This document shows positions 44,802-53,131 of a DNA stretch of 64,000 nt, piece after piece. The first letter of the stretch is position 1, and each line of letters opens with the position of its first letter. The stretch is taken from contig CAVVWM010000011.1 in the NCBI GenBank assembly GCA_963751955.1, forward strand, positions 725,001 through 789,000, in the 5' to 3' direction. Position numbers and translations under genes: made by a program. The notes beneath the pieces are model-generated. The model had not been told where the DNA came from, did not search any database, and worked only from the letters and a program-made list of their open reading frames with translations. Source of the stretch: JABDIY01 sp963751955. GTDB lineage: Bacteria > Actinomycetota > Acidimicrobiia > Acidimicrobiales > SZUA-35.

Positions 44802-45794
44802 ATGAGACTTGCACCCGGGATCCTTCGGCCAGCACGTCAGCAGCAAACCGAGGCCTTTCACGCACTGATCCGTGCCGTGGAACTGGCCGACAACCAGCCG
44901 TTCTTGACCAGCAAGGGCGAGGTTGAGGAGTTGCTCCACGATCCGGGTAACCCAGCTGAAGCCAATTTGCGATTGCTGTGGTCCGGCGAACACCTCATCG
45001 GGTGGGGTCACGTCATTCACTCACCTTCGGGGGTCAAATTGGAGCGGGCGTTACTTCACGGTGGTATTCATCCCGACCAACGGCGCTGTGGTTTCGGTGC
45101 TCAGATGCTTGCCTGGCAGGTCGATCGAGCCAGCGAACGGTTACAGGGCACACCCGCAACGTTGGAGGCGATCGCCATCGCCGACCGATATCTCTGGCAA
45201 GAGGACAAGGCAGCACTCTTTGGCTCGGCTGGCTTCGCGGACCTTCGATGGTTCGACGAACTTCAAAGAGATCTCGACGACCTTCCGCCGCTCCGCCCGC
45301 CCGACGGCATCACGATCGTGCCCTGGAAAGCGGAGCACCACGAAGCCACACGGCTCGTCTACAACTCGGCGTTTCTCGATCACTGGGGAACCACGCCCCG
45401 ATCGCACGAGGCGTGGATGAATGATGTCATCGACACCTACGGACGGCGTTTGGACCTGAGCTTCGTCGCATTCGAGGGCGATGACATGGTGGCCTATTGC
45501 CTCAACGGCCATTACCCCGACGATGAGGAGCTGACCGGCCGACGAGACGGCTGGATCGACTCAATCTGTACGCTCGCCAGCCATCGGAGCCGAGGGATAG
45601 CCAGCAGCCTCATCGTCCATTCACTTCTCGCGTTCGAAGCGGCCGGTCTCAACAGCTCGATGCTGGGCGTCGACTCGGACAATCCCACGGGCGCGTTCGG
45701 GATCTACGAGCGGCTGGGCTATCGACCGCTCCAGAAAAGCATCGCTTCGGTGCTCACACTACGGGCCGGGGCCGAGCCAGCAAAGATGTTCTAG
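44802..45794 (+). CDS. Tandem-GNAT acetyltransferase (mycothiol-synthase-like)
   Basis: About 330 residues from the ATG at 44802. Two GNAT halves are visible. The second has the acetyl-CoA loop LASHRSRGIASSLIVHSLLA and the C-terminal LGVDSDNPTGAFGIYERLGY. The first has the degenerate loop HPDQRRCGFGAQMLAWQVDR. The two-domain architecture and motif agree with MshD-like enzymes. Without the other mycothiol genes nearby the substrate is uncertain. Confidence 0.75.
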   Translation: MRLAPGILRPARQQQTEAFHALIRAVELADNQPFLTSKGEVEELLHDPGNPAEANLRLLWSGEHLIGWGHVIHSPSGVKLERALLHGGIHPDQRRCGFGAQMLAWQVDRASERLQGTPATLEAIAIADRYLWQEDKAALFGSAGFADLRWFDELQRDLDDLPPLRPPDGITIVPWKAEHHEATRLVYNSAFLDHWGTTPRSHEAWMNDVIDTYGRRLDLSFVAFEGDDMVAYCLNGHYPDDEELTGRRDGWIDSICTLASHRSRGIASSLIVHSLLAFEAAGLNSSMLGVDSDNPTGAFGIYERLGYRPLQKSIASVLTLRAGAEPAKMF

Positions 45795-45816
45795 GCCCGG
45801 ACTCGTGCCGAAGAGG

Positions 45817-46686
45817 TCAGACCCCTTTGCGGGCAACGACGGAGCGGGGCCGATCGCTGAGGTCCACGCGGATATCGGCTTCGGCAAACCCGCAGCTGAG
45901 GCAATGGCCGGCGATGGTGTCGGTCTGATCGGGAGCCATTTCGAGAACCAGAACACCCGTGGGCCTCAGCCATTCGATCGATTGTTCAACCACGGGCAGG
46001 AGGTCTCGAAGGCCGTTCGGGCCGGCCCGAAGTGCGAGCTCAGGCTCCCAATCCCGAACTACCGCAGGAAGATCTTCCTTCTCTGGCACATAGGGGGGGT
46101 TGGAGACGATCACGTCGACGCCGCCCTTGACTTCGCTGGGTAGCGCCTCGAACCATGAGCCGCTGAAGACCAATACCCGAGATCCAACCAAGCCAACACC
46201 GGCGAGGTTCGCCCGCGCGACCGATAGCGCATCATGGGAGATATCGGTGAGATAAACAGTTGAACTAGGAACCTCAGTAACGACGCTCAGCCCGATAGCG
46301 CCGGAGCCCGTTCCGAGATCGACAACGACGGGATCCTCGAAACGGAGAGCTTCCTCGATAGCCCAACCAGCAACTTCTTCAGTTTCGGGTCGGGGAATGA
46401 GAGCACGTTGGTCGACCATGAGATCCAGCTTCCTGAACGACCAGCGGCCAACCACGTACTGAAGAGGCTCGCCCGACAGGCGCCGAGCAACCATTGCGTC
46501 GAGGTGCGCCAATCCACGTTTCGCGGCGGGATCGTGGAGGTGGACGCTCATCTCCGCACCATCCCAGCCAGAAGCCTCCTCGATCATTCTGCGAGCCGAG
46601 ATAGCTGCGTCTTCGATTCCCGCGTCCGCCAATCGAGCGGTGGTTTCGTGAAGGAGCTGAACCCAGGCGACCGTTCCGTCCATCAC
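45817..46686 (-). CDS. prmC: Release-factor glutamine methyltransferase (PrmC/HemK)
   Basis: 289 residues. The helical N-terminal domain (RRMIEEASGWDGAEMSVHL) is followed by the SAM site DLGTGSG (123-129) and the catalytic NPPY (196-199). It methylates the Gln of the GGQ motif in release factors, here encoded just upstream by prfA with a 1-bp overlap. Confidence 0.94.
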   Translation of the reverse strand: MMDGTVAWVQLLHETTARLADAGIEDAAISARRMIEEASGWDGAEMSVHLHDPAAKRGLAHLDAMVARRLSGEPLQYVVGRWSFRKLDLMVDQRALIPRPETEEVAGWAIEEALRFEDPVVVDLGTGSGAIGLSVVTEVPSSTVYLTDISHDALSVARANLAGVGLVGSRVLVFSGSWFEALPSEVKGGVDVIVSNPPYVPEKEDLPAVVRDWEPELALRAGPNGLRDLLPVVEQSIEWLRPTGVLVLEMAPDQTDTIAGHCLSCGFAEADIRVDLSDRPRSVVARKGV

Positions 46687-47759
46687 TATTCGGCCTCAGC
46701 CAACTGCCTTGCCCGTTCGTCCAAGATGAGCGCATTGCTGACCGCACCGAGGTCTCCGGCCAACACCTTGTCCAGTTGGTGCAGGGTGAGGCCGATGCGG
46801 TGGTCTGTGACCCGGTTCTCTTTGAAGTTGTAGGTTCGGATCTTCTCGCTACGTCCACCGGAGCCGGTTTGGTCTTTGCGCTGAGCTGAAGCCTCAGCGT
46901 CCGCCTTATCGTGTTCGAGTTGCAGCAACCGAGACCGCAGTACGGCCATAGCTCGCAGTCGGTTCTGGAGCTGGCTCTTCTCGTCTTGCATCGAAACGAC
47001 CAAGCCCGAGGGGCGATGGGTGATCCGAATAGCGGACTCTGTCTTGTTGACATGCTGGCCGCCTGCGCCGCTGGCCCGAAAGGTGTCCACCTGGATGTCG
47101 CCGGGGTCGATGTCGACGTCTACCTCATCGGCCTCGGGCAGGACCGTGAGGGTCGCTGAGGACGTATGAACCCGACCCTGGGACTCGGTGACCGGGACCC
47201 GCTGCACCCTGTGTACGCCGGCCTCGAACTTCATCCGGGGCCACACCTCGTCGCCAGCCAAGCGGAACGTGATGTCGCTGAAACCACCCATGTCGGATGC
47301 CTGACTGTTCAGAATCTCCATCTTCCAGCCCTTATTGCCGGCGAACGTTTGATACATCTCGAACAGATCGCGTGCGAACAGATTGGCTTCCTCGCCACCC
47401 TCGGCCCCGCGGATTTCCATGATCACATTCCGGCCGGCGTTGGGATCAGGTGGCAACAGTAACAACCGAAATTCGTGCTCGAGCCGCTCGATGTCGGCCA
47501 TCGCCTCGTTGATCTCAGTCCGAAGCTCCTCTCGGTCGTCGCCTTCTGACTCATTGAACATCTCCTGGGCAACTTCGAGGTCTTCGCCGCGGCTTCGAAG
47601 AGCGAGTCCCACCTCAACCACCTTGCTGAGCTCGGAGTAGCGGCGCGACATTTCGACGAAACGCTTCTGGTCCGAAACAACTGTGGGATCGGCGAGGCGT
47701 GCTTCGACCTCGGAGTGTTCAGACAGCAGCGAATCCAGGCGTTCAAGCACAATGTTCAT
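46686..47759 (-). CDS. prfA: Peptide chain release factor 1
   Basis: 357 residues. The GGQ peptidyl-tRNA hydrolysis motif is at 233-235 (GAGGQHVNKT); the stop-codon-reading PVT tripeptide, variant of PAT/PxT of RF1, is at 189-191. RF1 reads UAA and UAG. The ATG at 47759 lies inside a 35-bp direct repeat, so the gene's ribosome-binding region exists twice; see the repeat entry. Upstream, GGAGG-like purine runs lie on the coding strand. Confidence 0.95.
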   Translation of the reverse strand: MNIVLERLDSLLSEHSEVEARLADPTVVSDQKRFVEMSRRYSELSKVVEVGLALRSRGEDLEVAQEMFNESEGDDREELRTEINEAMADIERLEHEFRLLLLPPDPNAGRNVIMEIRGAEGGEEANLFARDLFEMYQTFAGNKGWKMEILNSQASDMGGFSDITFRLAGDEVWPRMKFEAGVHRVQRVPVTESQGRVHTSSATLTVLPEADEVDVDIDPGDIQVDTFRASGAGGQHVNKTESAIRITHRPSGLVVSMQDEKSQLQNRLRAMAVLRSRLLQLEHDKADAEASAQRKDQTGSGGRSEKIRTYNFKENRVTDHRIGLTLHQLDKVLAGDLGAVSNALILDERARQLAEAE

Positions 47760-47911
47760 TATTCCGCTCGCCTCCGGTCGTTCCTCCCTACAGGTCGCTT
47801 CAAGCTCGCTGTCGCTCGGTCAGCGGCTCACAAGCATCCAAGCCGCTCCGTCCCTCCGCAGCCCAACCAACGCTTATTCATTATTCCGCTCGCCTCCGGT
47901 CGTTCCTCCCT
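47755..47911. repeat. 35-bp direct repeat covering the prfA initiation region
   Basis: The same 35 bases (TTCATTATTCCGCTCGCCTC...) occur at 47755-47789 and at 47877-47911, 122 bp apart. The first copy contains the prfA start codon and its purine-rich leader on the minus strand. The 87 bp between the copies have no obvious gene. Confidence 0.9.
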
Positions 47912-47917
47912 GCCTTT

Positions 47918-48663
47918 CGCCTGCAGCGGGCCCGTTCCATCGCCACGCAGGCATCCTAGCCGGTGGCCTCCATCCTCACACTCGCAAACTTCTCACGTTA
48001 CGCGGGGCGCCTCGCTCCGCAATCCATGTCCTCACTTCGCCCTCCTCGTACCTCGTCGAGCTCGCTTCATGGCCCACTCCGCATCGGCTATATCGGGTAC
48101 AGCTATCGCCTGCAGCGGGCCCGTTCCATCGCCACGCAGGCACCTAGCCGGTGGCCTCCATCCTCACACTCGCAAACTTCTCACGTTGCGCGGGGCGCCT
48201 CGCTCCGCAATCCATGTCCTCACTTCGCCCTCCTCGTACCTCGTCGAGCTCGCTTCATGGCCCACTCCGCATCGGCTATGTCGGGTACAGCTATCGCCTG
48301 CAGCGGGCCCGTTCCATCGCCACGCAGGCACCTAGCCGGTGGCCTCCATCCTCACACTCGCAAACTTCTCACGTTGCGCGGGGCGCCTCGCTCCGCAATC
48401 CATGTCCTCACTTCGCCCTCCTCGTACCTCGTCGAGCTCGCTTCATGGCCCACTCCGCATCGGCTATGTCGGGTACAGCTATCGCCTGCAGCGGGCCCGT
48501 TCCATCGCCACGCAGGCACCTAGCCGGTGGCCTCCATCCTCACACTCGCAAACTTCTCACGTTGCGCGGGGCGCCTCGCTCCGCAATCCATGTCCTCACT
48601 TCGCCCTCCTCGTACCTCGTCGAGCTCGCTTCATGGCCCACTCCGCATCGGCTATATCGGGTA
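47918..48663. repeat. Tandem array of a 188-bp unit, four copies
   Basis: Units start with CGCCTGCAGCGGGCCC at 47918, 48107, 48295 and 48483; the first is 189 bp, the next two 188 bp, and the fourth ends after 181 bp. Copies differ at very few positions (GTTACGC versus GTTGCGC, TATATC versus TATGTC). Each unit has an inverted pair GCCTGC/GCAGGC. A reverse-complement copy of the first 15 bases lies at 48689-48703, so the array is bracketed by inverted ends. The unit length is not a multiple of three and minus frames are closed, so I read it as non-coding. It fills most of the 945-bp gap 47760-48704. Confidence 0.92.
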
Positions 48664-48704
48664 GAGAACAAGCAAACCATACGCAGGTGGCCCGCTGCAG
48701 GCGA

Positions 48705-49547
48705 CTAGTACGGGGCCGGGATGGTTGTCGTTTCGATGCCTACCATCAACGCTATCTCGGCAGTTGCGTGGAAGACATCGGCGACGCTGGTGACGATCAC
48801 CGTGTGACCCGGGCTGTGTCGAAGGCGATAATCGGTTGCGACAGGGACTACGTCGGGATCGATTCCAGATGAGAAGACATACACGGTGTCTGTCTCTGGG
48901 TCGATGGCAGCACACGGCTCGGGTCCGAGCTGAAGAAGCCGCTCCCCTAACGGCGGCAGCATCTCCAGCGAACCTGCATCGAGAGCTGAGGGGTCGGCGT
49001 AGGCGCTCCATCGCAGCCACCTCTGCCGGGCCCTGCGATTGAGTGGATGTCCTGCCGGGCCCTGCCGGCGAATCGATCTGACGGCAACGGCCGCCTTGTT
49101 CAATGAGACCGCCACGTCCTGATGCCCATGTACGTATCCGTGCAACTCTCGATCAGCGGCACCGACGCCAATCGACAGGTCACCACTGCTATCGACGCGG
49201 GCGATCTCGAGGCCCTCGACCTCGGCGATCAACCTTCCAAAGTCGTCGACTGCCAACGCACCGACCGACTGAAAGAGTTCGGTGTGTTGGAGGGTCGCAG
49301 CGCTAAGTCCTGGCACCTCGGGCAGGGGAAGCGGCTGCGCCTCAACGATTGAGGTGCCATCCAAGGTCCAAACGGCAATGCGATCAAAACCGGCTGCGCG
49401 TCGAGCCAGCTCCGGTGCCCGGTGAGCCGGTGCGATCACCTCAATGGGCAGAGATTGCGAACGGCCCCACAGCAGAACGCTGCCGAGACCGAAGTCGCGA
49501 ACATCGGACCCGTCATCGTCGCTGCGTTCGGGAAGCAGGATCGCCAC
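48705..49547 (-). CDS. Uncharacterised protein between rpmE and prfA
   Basis: 280 residues from the GTG at 49547. The frame stays open upstream to a CTG at 49676 overlapping the rpmE stop; those extra 43 residues (DLAAKVLAAVVRNRFG...ACGFAAAVSD) look coding, so a CTG start is possible. No family is recognised. The C-terminal region (HTVIVTSVADVFHATAEIAL) suggests an alpha/beta fold, and there is no signal peptide or membrane helix. It ends right at the repeat array boundary. Confidence 0.6.
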   Translation of the reverse strand: MAILLPERSDDDGSDVRDFGLGSVLLWGRSQSLPIEVIAPAHRAPELARRAAGFDRIAVWTLDGTSIVEAQPLPLPEVPGLSAATLQHTELFQSVGALAVDDFGRLIAEVEGLEIARVDSSGDLSIGVGAADRELHGYVHGHQDVAVSLNKAAVAVRSIRRQGPAGHPLNRRARQRWLRWSAYADPSALDAGSLEMLPPLGERLLQLGPEPCAAIDPETDTVYVFSSGIDPDVVPVATDYRLRHSPGHTVIVTSVADVFHATAEIALMVGIETTTIPAPY

Positions 49548-49672
49548 CCGTTCCGAATCAGAAACGGCAGCCGCAAAACCACATGCGAGCGGCTGTGGAG
49601 AGGACCCGAAACGGTTGCGAACAACCGCTGCCAGAACCTTGGCAGCGAGGTCCGGGGGTGGGGTTGGGGAGC

Positions 49673-49930
49673 TCAGCTCTTCTTGCGAGAGCCGAAGCGG
49701 CGCTCGAAGCGCTCAACCCGGCCCGCGGTGTCAACGATCTTCATCGTCCCGGTGAAGAACGGGTGACTCGCAGATGAGATCTCCACCTTGTACAGCGGGT
49801 AAGTGTTTCCGTCAGTCCACTCGATCGTCTCGTCGGTTTCGATGGTTGACCGAGTGAGAAAGCTGTACTGATCGGCCGAGGAGTCCTGGAAGACTACGGG
49901 CCGGTACTCGGGGTGGATTCCAGACTTCAT
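49673..49930 (-). CDS. rpmE: 50S ribosomal protein bL31, zinc-free type
   Basis: 85 residues: KSGIHPEYRPVVFQDSSADQ, EWTDGNTYPLYKVEISSASH and FFTGT. There are no cysteines, so it is the type B (zinc-independent) form. The same gene slot in many actinobacteria holds L31 downstream of rho. It lies 75 bp after rho. Confidence 0.93.
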   Translation of the reverse strand: MKSGIHPEYRPVVFQDSSADQYSFLTRSTIETDETIEWTDGNTYPLYKVEISSASHPFFTGTMKIVDTAGRVERFERRFGSRKKS

Positions 49931-50005
49931 AAGACCGGCAAGGATAGCGGGGCCACGAGCCGTTCAACCACCTGTGGACTCCTCTCCATGTCGGCGATTC
50001 TAGCC

Positions 50006-51646
50006 TTAGGCCGAACCAAGGAGGGAAGCGGTCGACGGAGTGCTTTCGAGCCGGGCTAGCAGGTTTTGCATAGTTGCAAGGTTGTCCTCACCGGTCACCG
50101 AGTCGAGGAACCTATTGACCATCGCAGCTTCCTCGGGGTCGAAGAGCTGATCTTTGGCCCGGGTAAAGGAGCTCTGGGGGTCGATGGCCGGATACACACC
50201 GCGGTCGGCGAGATGCCGCGACAGGCGGATTTCTGCAGTGGCTGTTCCTCGAAACTCCTCCATGATCAGCTCATCAACCGGCGATCCCGTCTCTGCAGTG
50301 ACCGTGGCGATCATCGTGAGGGATCCGCCTTCCTCCAACGCACGGGCAGCGCCGAAAAAGCGCTTTGAAGGATAGATCGCAGAGGCGTCGACCCCGCCGC
50401 CCAACAGGCGACCCCCGGCCGGCGCAGTGAGATTGAATGCCCGAACCAGAGCGGTGAGGCCATCGACGAGGATCACGACATCCTCACCCTCCTCGACCAT
50501 GCGCTTGGCTCGTTCAACCGCCATTTCTGCAACTGCCACCTGTTCTTCGGGCGGACGGTCGAACGCCGAAGCGATCACCTCGCCACCATCGAGTCGCCGC
50601 GACACTGCGGTGATCTCCTCGGGGCGCTCGTCGAGGAGCATGACGATGAGCCGGACATCGGCGTGGTTGGTCTCGATCGAAACTGCAATGTCGCTGAGAA
50701 GGGTGGACGCACCGGTCTCGGGAGGCGCCACGATCAGGCTGCGCTGACCCTTACCCAGTGGAACGAGTAGATCAAGCAATCGGCCTGTGTTGGAACCCGC
50801 CACCTCCAGAGGCATCGCTTCGGTCGGAAACACCGGGGTCTGCTTGTCGAATCGCGGTCGGTCCTTGGCGAGGCCGGGGTCCTTGTCATTGATCAGATCA
50901 AGCGAATGCAGCGCGGCATTTCGTTCATTGCGTGAGGCCGGGCGGGCCGTTCCGGCAACGTGATCACCCTTGCGAAGCCCATACATGCGAACGGTCTTGA
51001 GCGGAACATATACATCTTCGGGAGACGGCAGTGCGCCATCGACACGAAGGAACCCATACCCCTCGTCGCGGAGGTCCAGGTTTCCGCCGATGGCCTGAGG
51101 CTCCACATTGATTTGCTCTTCATCACGATCACGACCGCGGCCGCGCCGACGACGGCGACGGTTGCCCTGGTCGTCGTCTTCAGACCCTTGGTCTGCCTTC
51201 ACATTGCCGTCGTCTTTCTGGGGCTCGACGCGGTTGGGGTCCTCGCCCTTGGACTCTTCCTCCGCTTGAGGGCTCGTCTGGCGGACGGTGCCCGAGCCAC
51301 TGCTCGGGCGTCCTTGACGGTTGCGGTTCTCGTTGGAACCACTGCGACCCCGGCCAGATTGAATCGCCGCCGGCTTCTCCACCGAATCTTCGGCGGTCTC
51401 ACCTTCATGGTCGTTCTGGGCGCCAGCGTCATCGGCCTGACTCTGTTCTGCGGTGGAGGGCTCGTGTGCGGTGTTGTCGGAACCACCGGTGTCCGAATCC
51501 CCTCCTGTGAGTTCAAGAACCATCGAGATGAGATCATCCTTCTTGGCGCGGCTTGAGGGCTTTCCGCCCAAGGCGGTGATGATCGTTTGCAGTTCACCCC
51601 GATCCTTCTTCTGAAGATCGGCGCGGCCGGGTGTGGCGTCACTCAC
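50006..51646 (-). CDS. rho: Transcription termination factor Rho with altered P-loop
   Basis: 546 residues from the GTG at 51646, preceded by GGAGAG; longer frames lie within thrC. Order: a SAP-like Rho N-terminal domain (about 10-47), a disordered acidic and then arginine-rich insertion (50-178, NRRRRRRGRGRDRDEE), the RNA-binding cold-shock domain (LDLRDEGYGFLRV) and the ATPase core. The core keeps LLDERPEE, Walker B VVILVDG (D395), KRFFGAARALEEGG and the arginine-finger LSRHLADRG. The P-loop, normally APPKAGKT, here reads APPETGAST (307-315), without either lysine. Function is therefore uncertain in ATP use; family assignment is firm. Confidence 0.92.
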   Translation of the reverse strand: MSDATPGRADLQKKDRGELQTIITALGGKPSSRAKKDDLISMVLELTGGDSDTGGSDNTAHEPSTAEQSQADDAGAQNDHEGETAEDSVEKPAAIQSGRGRSGSNENRNRQGRPSSGSGTVRQTSPQAEEESKGEDPNRVEPQKDDGNVKADQGSEDDDQGNRRRRRRGRGRDRDEEQINVEPQAIGGNLDLRDEGYGFLRVDGALPSPEDVYVPLKTVRMYGLRKGDHVAGTARPASRNERNAALHSLDLINDKDPGLAKDRPRFDKQTPVFPTEAMPLEVAGSNTGRLLDLLVPLGKGQRSLIVAPPETGASTLLSDIAVSIETNHADVRLIVMLLDERPEEITAVSRRLDGGEVIASAFDRPPEEQVAVAEMAVERAKRMVEEGEDVVILVDGLTALVRAFNLTAPAGGRLLGGGVDASAIYPSKRFFGAARALEEGGSLTMIATVTAETGSPVDELIMEEFRGTATAEIRLSRHLADRGVYPAIDPQSSFTRAKDQLFDPEEAAMVNRFLDSVTGEDNLATMQNLLARLESTPSTASLLGSA

Positions 51647-51728
51647 TGTGGAACTCTCCGGTGTGTCGTGCTTGGAAGCATTGTTCGAGTGTGCGACGAA
51701 CGAAGTTGGGAGCGCTCGAGGTGCGCCC

Positions 51729-53126
51729 TCAGTCGTTGTCGCCAGTCTCGGACTGTAGCGGCAGAAAGGGCCGAACAGCGTCGAGGTCGTTGGGAATAAC
51801 CTCGAGGCGTTCGGGTCGGGACATGAGATCGCCTGCTCGTTCTGGGAGCTGGGCGACCTGACCGGTCGCCTCCTTGACCGCTGCTCCGAACTTGGCCGCA
51901 TCAGCGGTTTCCATCACGATCAGAGGAACATCATCTTGATTGCGCAGTTTTCGACCCACCGCCAACCCGACCGCGGTATGGGGATCGATCAGCATCTGAT
52001 GCTCGGTGTACACACGCCGCATCTCGGCCAGTGTTCCGGAGTCGTCCAGTCGGCCGGCATCGAACTCGGCACGGATTTGCGCCATCCACTGTGGATCAAT
52101 GACCGCGTGGCCTTCCGCCCTGAACTCCGACAGTAACTTCATCACACCGGTCGAGTCACCGTCGCTCGCCTCGAACAAAAGGCGTTCGAAGTTGCTCGAC
52201 ACCTGGATGTCCATACTCGGGCTCAGGGACGGGATCACCTCCGCGGCGCTGAGGGCCCCGGTTTCCAGAACCCGGGTAAGAACGTCGTTTCGATTCGATG
52301 CGACGATCAACTGATCGATAGGCAAACCCATGCGTTTGGCGTACCAAGCCGAAAGGACGTTGCCAAAGTTACCGGTAGGGACGCTGAAGCTCACGGGCTC
52401 GCCCGGCGCGACCCTCATCGCAGCACTCACGTAGTACGCCGACTGGGCCATCACCCGGGCCCAGTTGATGCTGTTGACTGCGGCCAAGCCGGCTCGGTGA
52501 CGAAGCGTTTGGTCCCCGAATGCTGCCTTGACCAAGTCCTGACAGTCGTCGAAGGTGCCCTGGACGGCGAGGTTGGTGACGTTGGGGGCATCGACGGTGG
52601 TCATCTGCCGACGTTGTACATCGCTGACGCGACCCTCGGGATGAAGGATCACCACAGTGATTCGCTCCCGATTGGCGAGCGCATGTATTGCCGCCGAACC
52701 CGTATCGCCTGACGTTGCACCGATCACCGTGACCTGTTGATTCCGCTTGTTCAGCTCGTAGTCGAGGAGACGACCAAGCAACTGAAGTGCGAAGTCCTTG
52801 AACGCCAAGGTCGGACCGAATGAAAGGTCACAAAGCCACTCCCCCGGGTTCAGTTCGCAAAGGGGTGCGATGTCGGGATGGGAGAAGACCGAATAGGTGT
52901 CGTCGACCATCGTCACGAAATCACTCCGGTCGATCGACCCGTCCACAAAAGGCCACATGACGGCCGTGGCGATCTCTGCGTAGGAATCGTCGGGCCGGAT
53001 CGCTGGATCGAGTCGCGGTATCTGGGCGGGAACATAGAGGCCTCCGTCCGAAGCCAAACCCGCAAGCATCACGTCGCTGAATCCAAGCTCAGGGGCCGTG
53101 CCCCTCGTTGACCGATACGTGATCAC
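51729..53126 (-). CDS. thrC: Threonine synthase
   Basis: 465 residues, GTG start. The long class I (E. coli/yeast-type) form: N-terminal MLAGLASDGGLYVPAQIP, the PLP lysine K110 in FGPTLAFKDFALQ, the phosphate-binding GATSGDTGSAAIHAL and SVPTGNFGNVLSAW. It makes threonine from phosphohomoserine. It follows hom by 5 bp; no thrB kinase gene is in the window. Confidence 0.94.
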   Translation of the reverse strand: MITYRSTRGTAPELGFSDVMLAGLASDGGLYVPAQIPRLDPAIRPDDSYAEIATAVMWPFVDGSIDRSDFVTMVDDTYSVFSHPDIAPLCELNPGEWLCDLSFGPTLAFKDFALQLLGRLLDYELNKRNQQVTVIGATSGDTGSAAIHALANRERITVVILHPEGRVSDVQRRQMTTVDAPNVTNLAVQGTFDDCQDLVKAAFGDQTLRHRAGLAAVNSINWARVMAQSAYYVSAAMRVAPGEPVSFSVPTGNFGNVLSAWYAKRMGLPIDQLIVASNRNDVLTRVLETGALSAAEVIPSLSPSMDIQVSSNFERLLFEASDGDSTGVMKLLSEFRAEGHAVIDPQWMAQIRAEFDAGRLDDSGTLAEMRRVYTEHQMLIDPHTAVGLAVGRKLRNQDDVPLIVMETADAAKFGAAVKEATGQVAQLPERAGDLMSRPERLEVIPNDLDAVRPFLPLQSETGDND

Positions 53127-53131
53127 AACTG

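Noticed and set aside
25327..45829. GGGGTCTGACC-like sequences at 25327 and 45818 as a dispersed repeat
   Set aside because: The second is simply the prmC C-terminus and stop codon; similarity ends after about 11 bases.
47918..48663. CRISPR array
   Set aside because: The repeated unit is 188 bp with no variable spacers and no cas genes nearby.
25303..48707. Shared 14-mer TAGTCGCCTGCAGC after two stop codons (25303-25316 plus, 48694-48707 minus)
   Set aside because: Several chance 14-base matches are expected in 64 kb of GC-rich sequence; no further similarity around them.
47683..48872. Several long plus-strand frames of 150-200 residues across the repeats
   Set aside because: They arise because the 188-bp unit lacks stops in several frames; the same peptide reappears in shifted frames, there is no ribosome-binding site, and no family matches.
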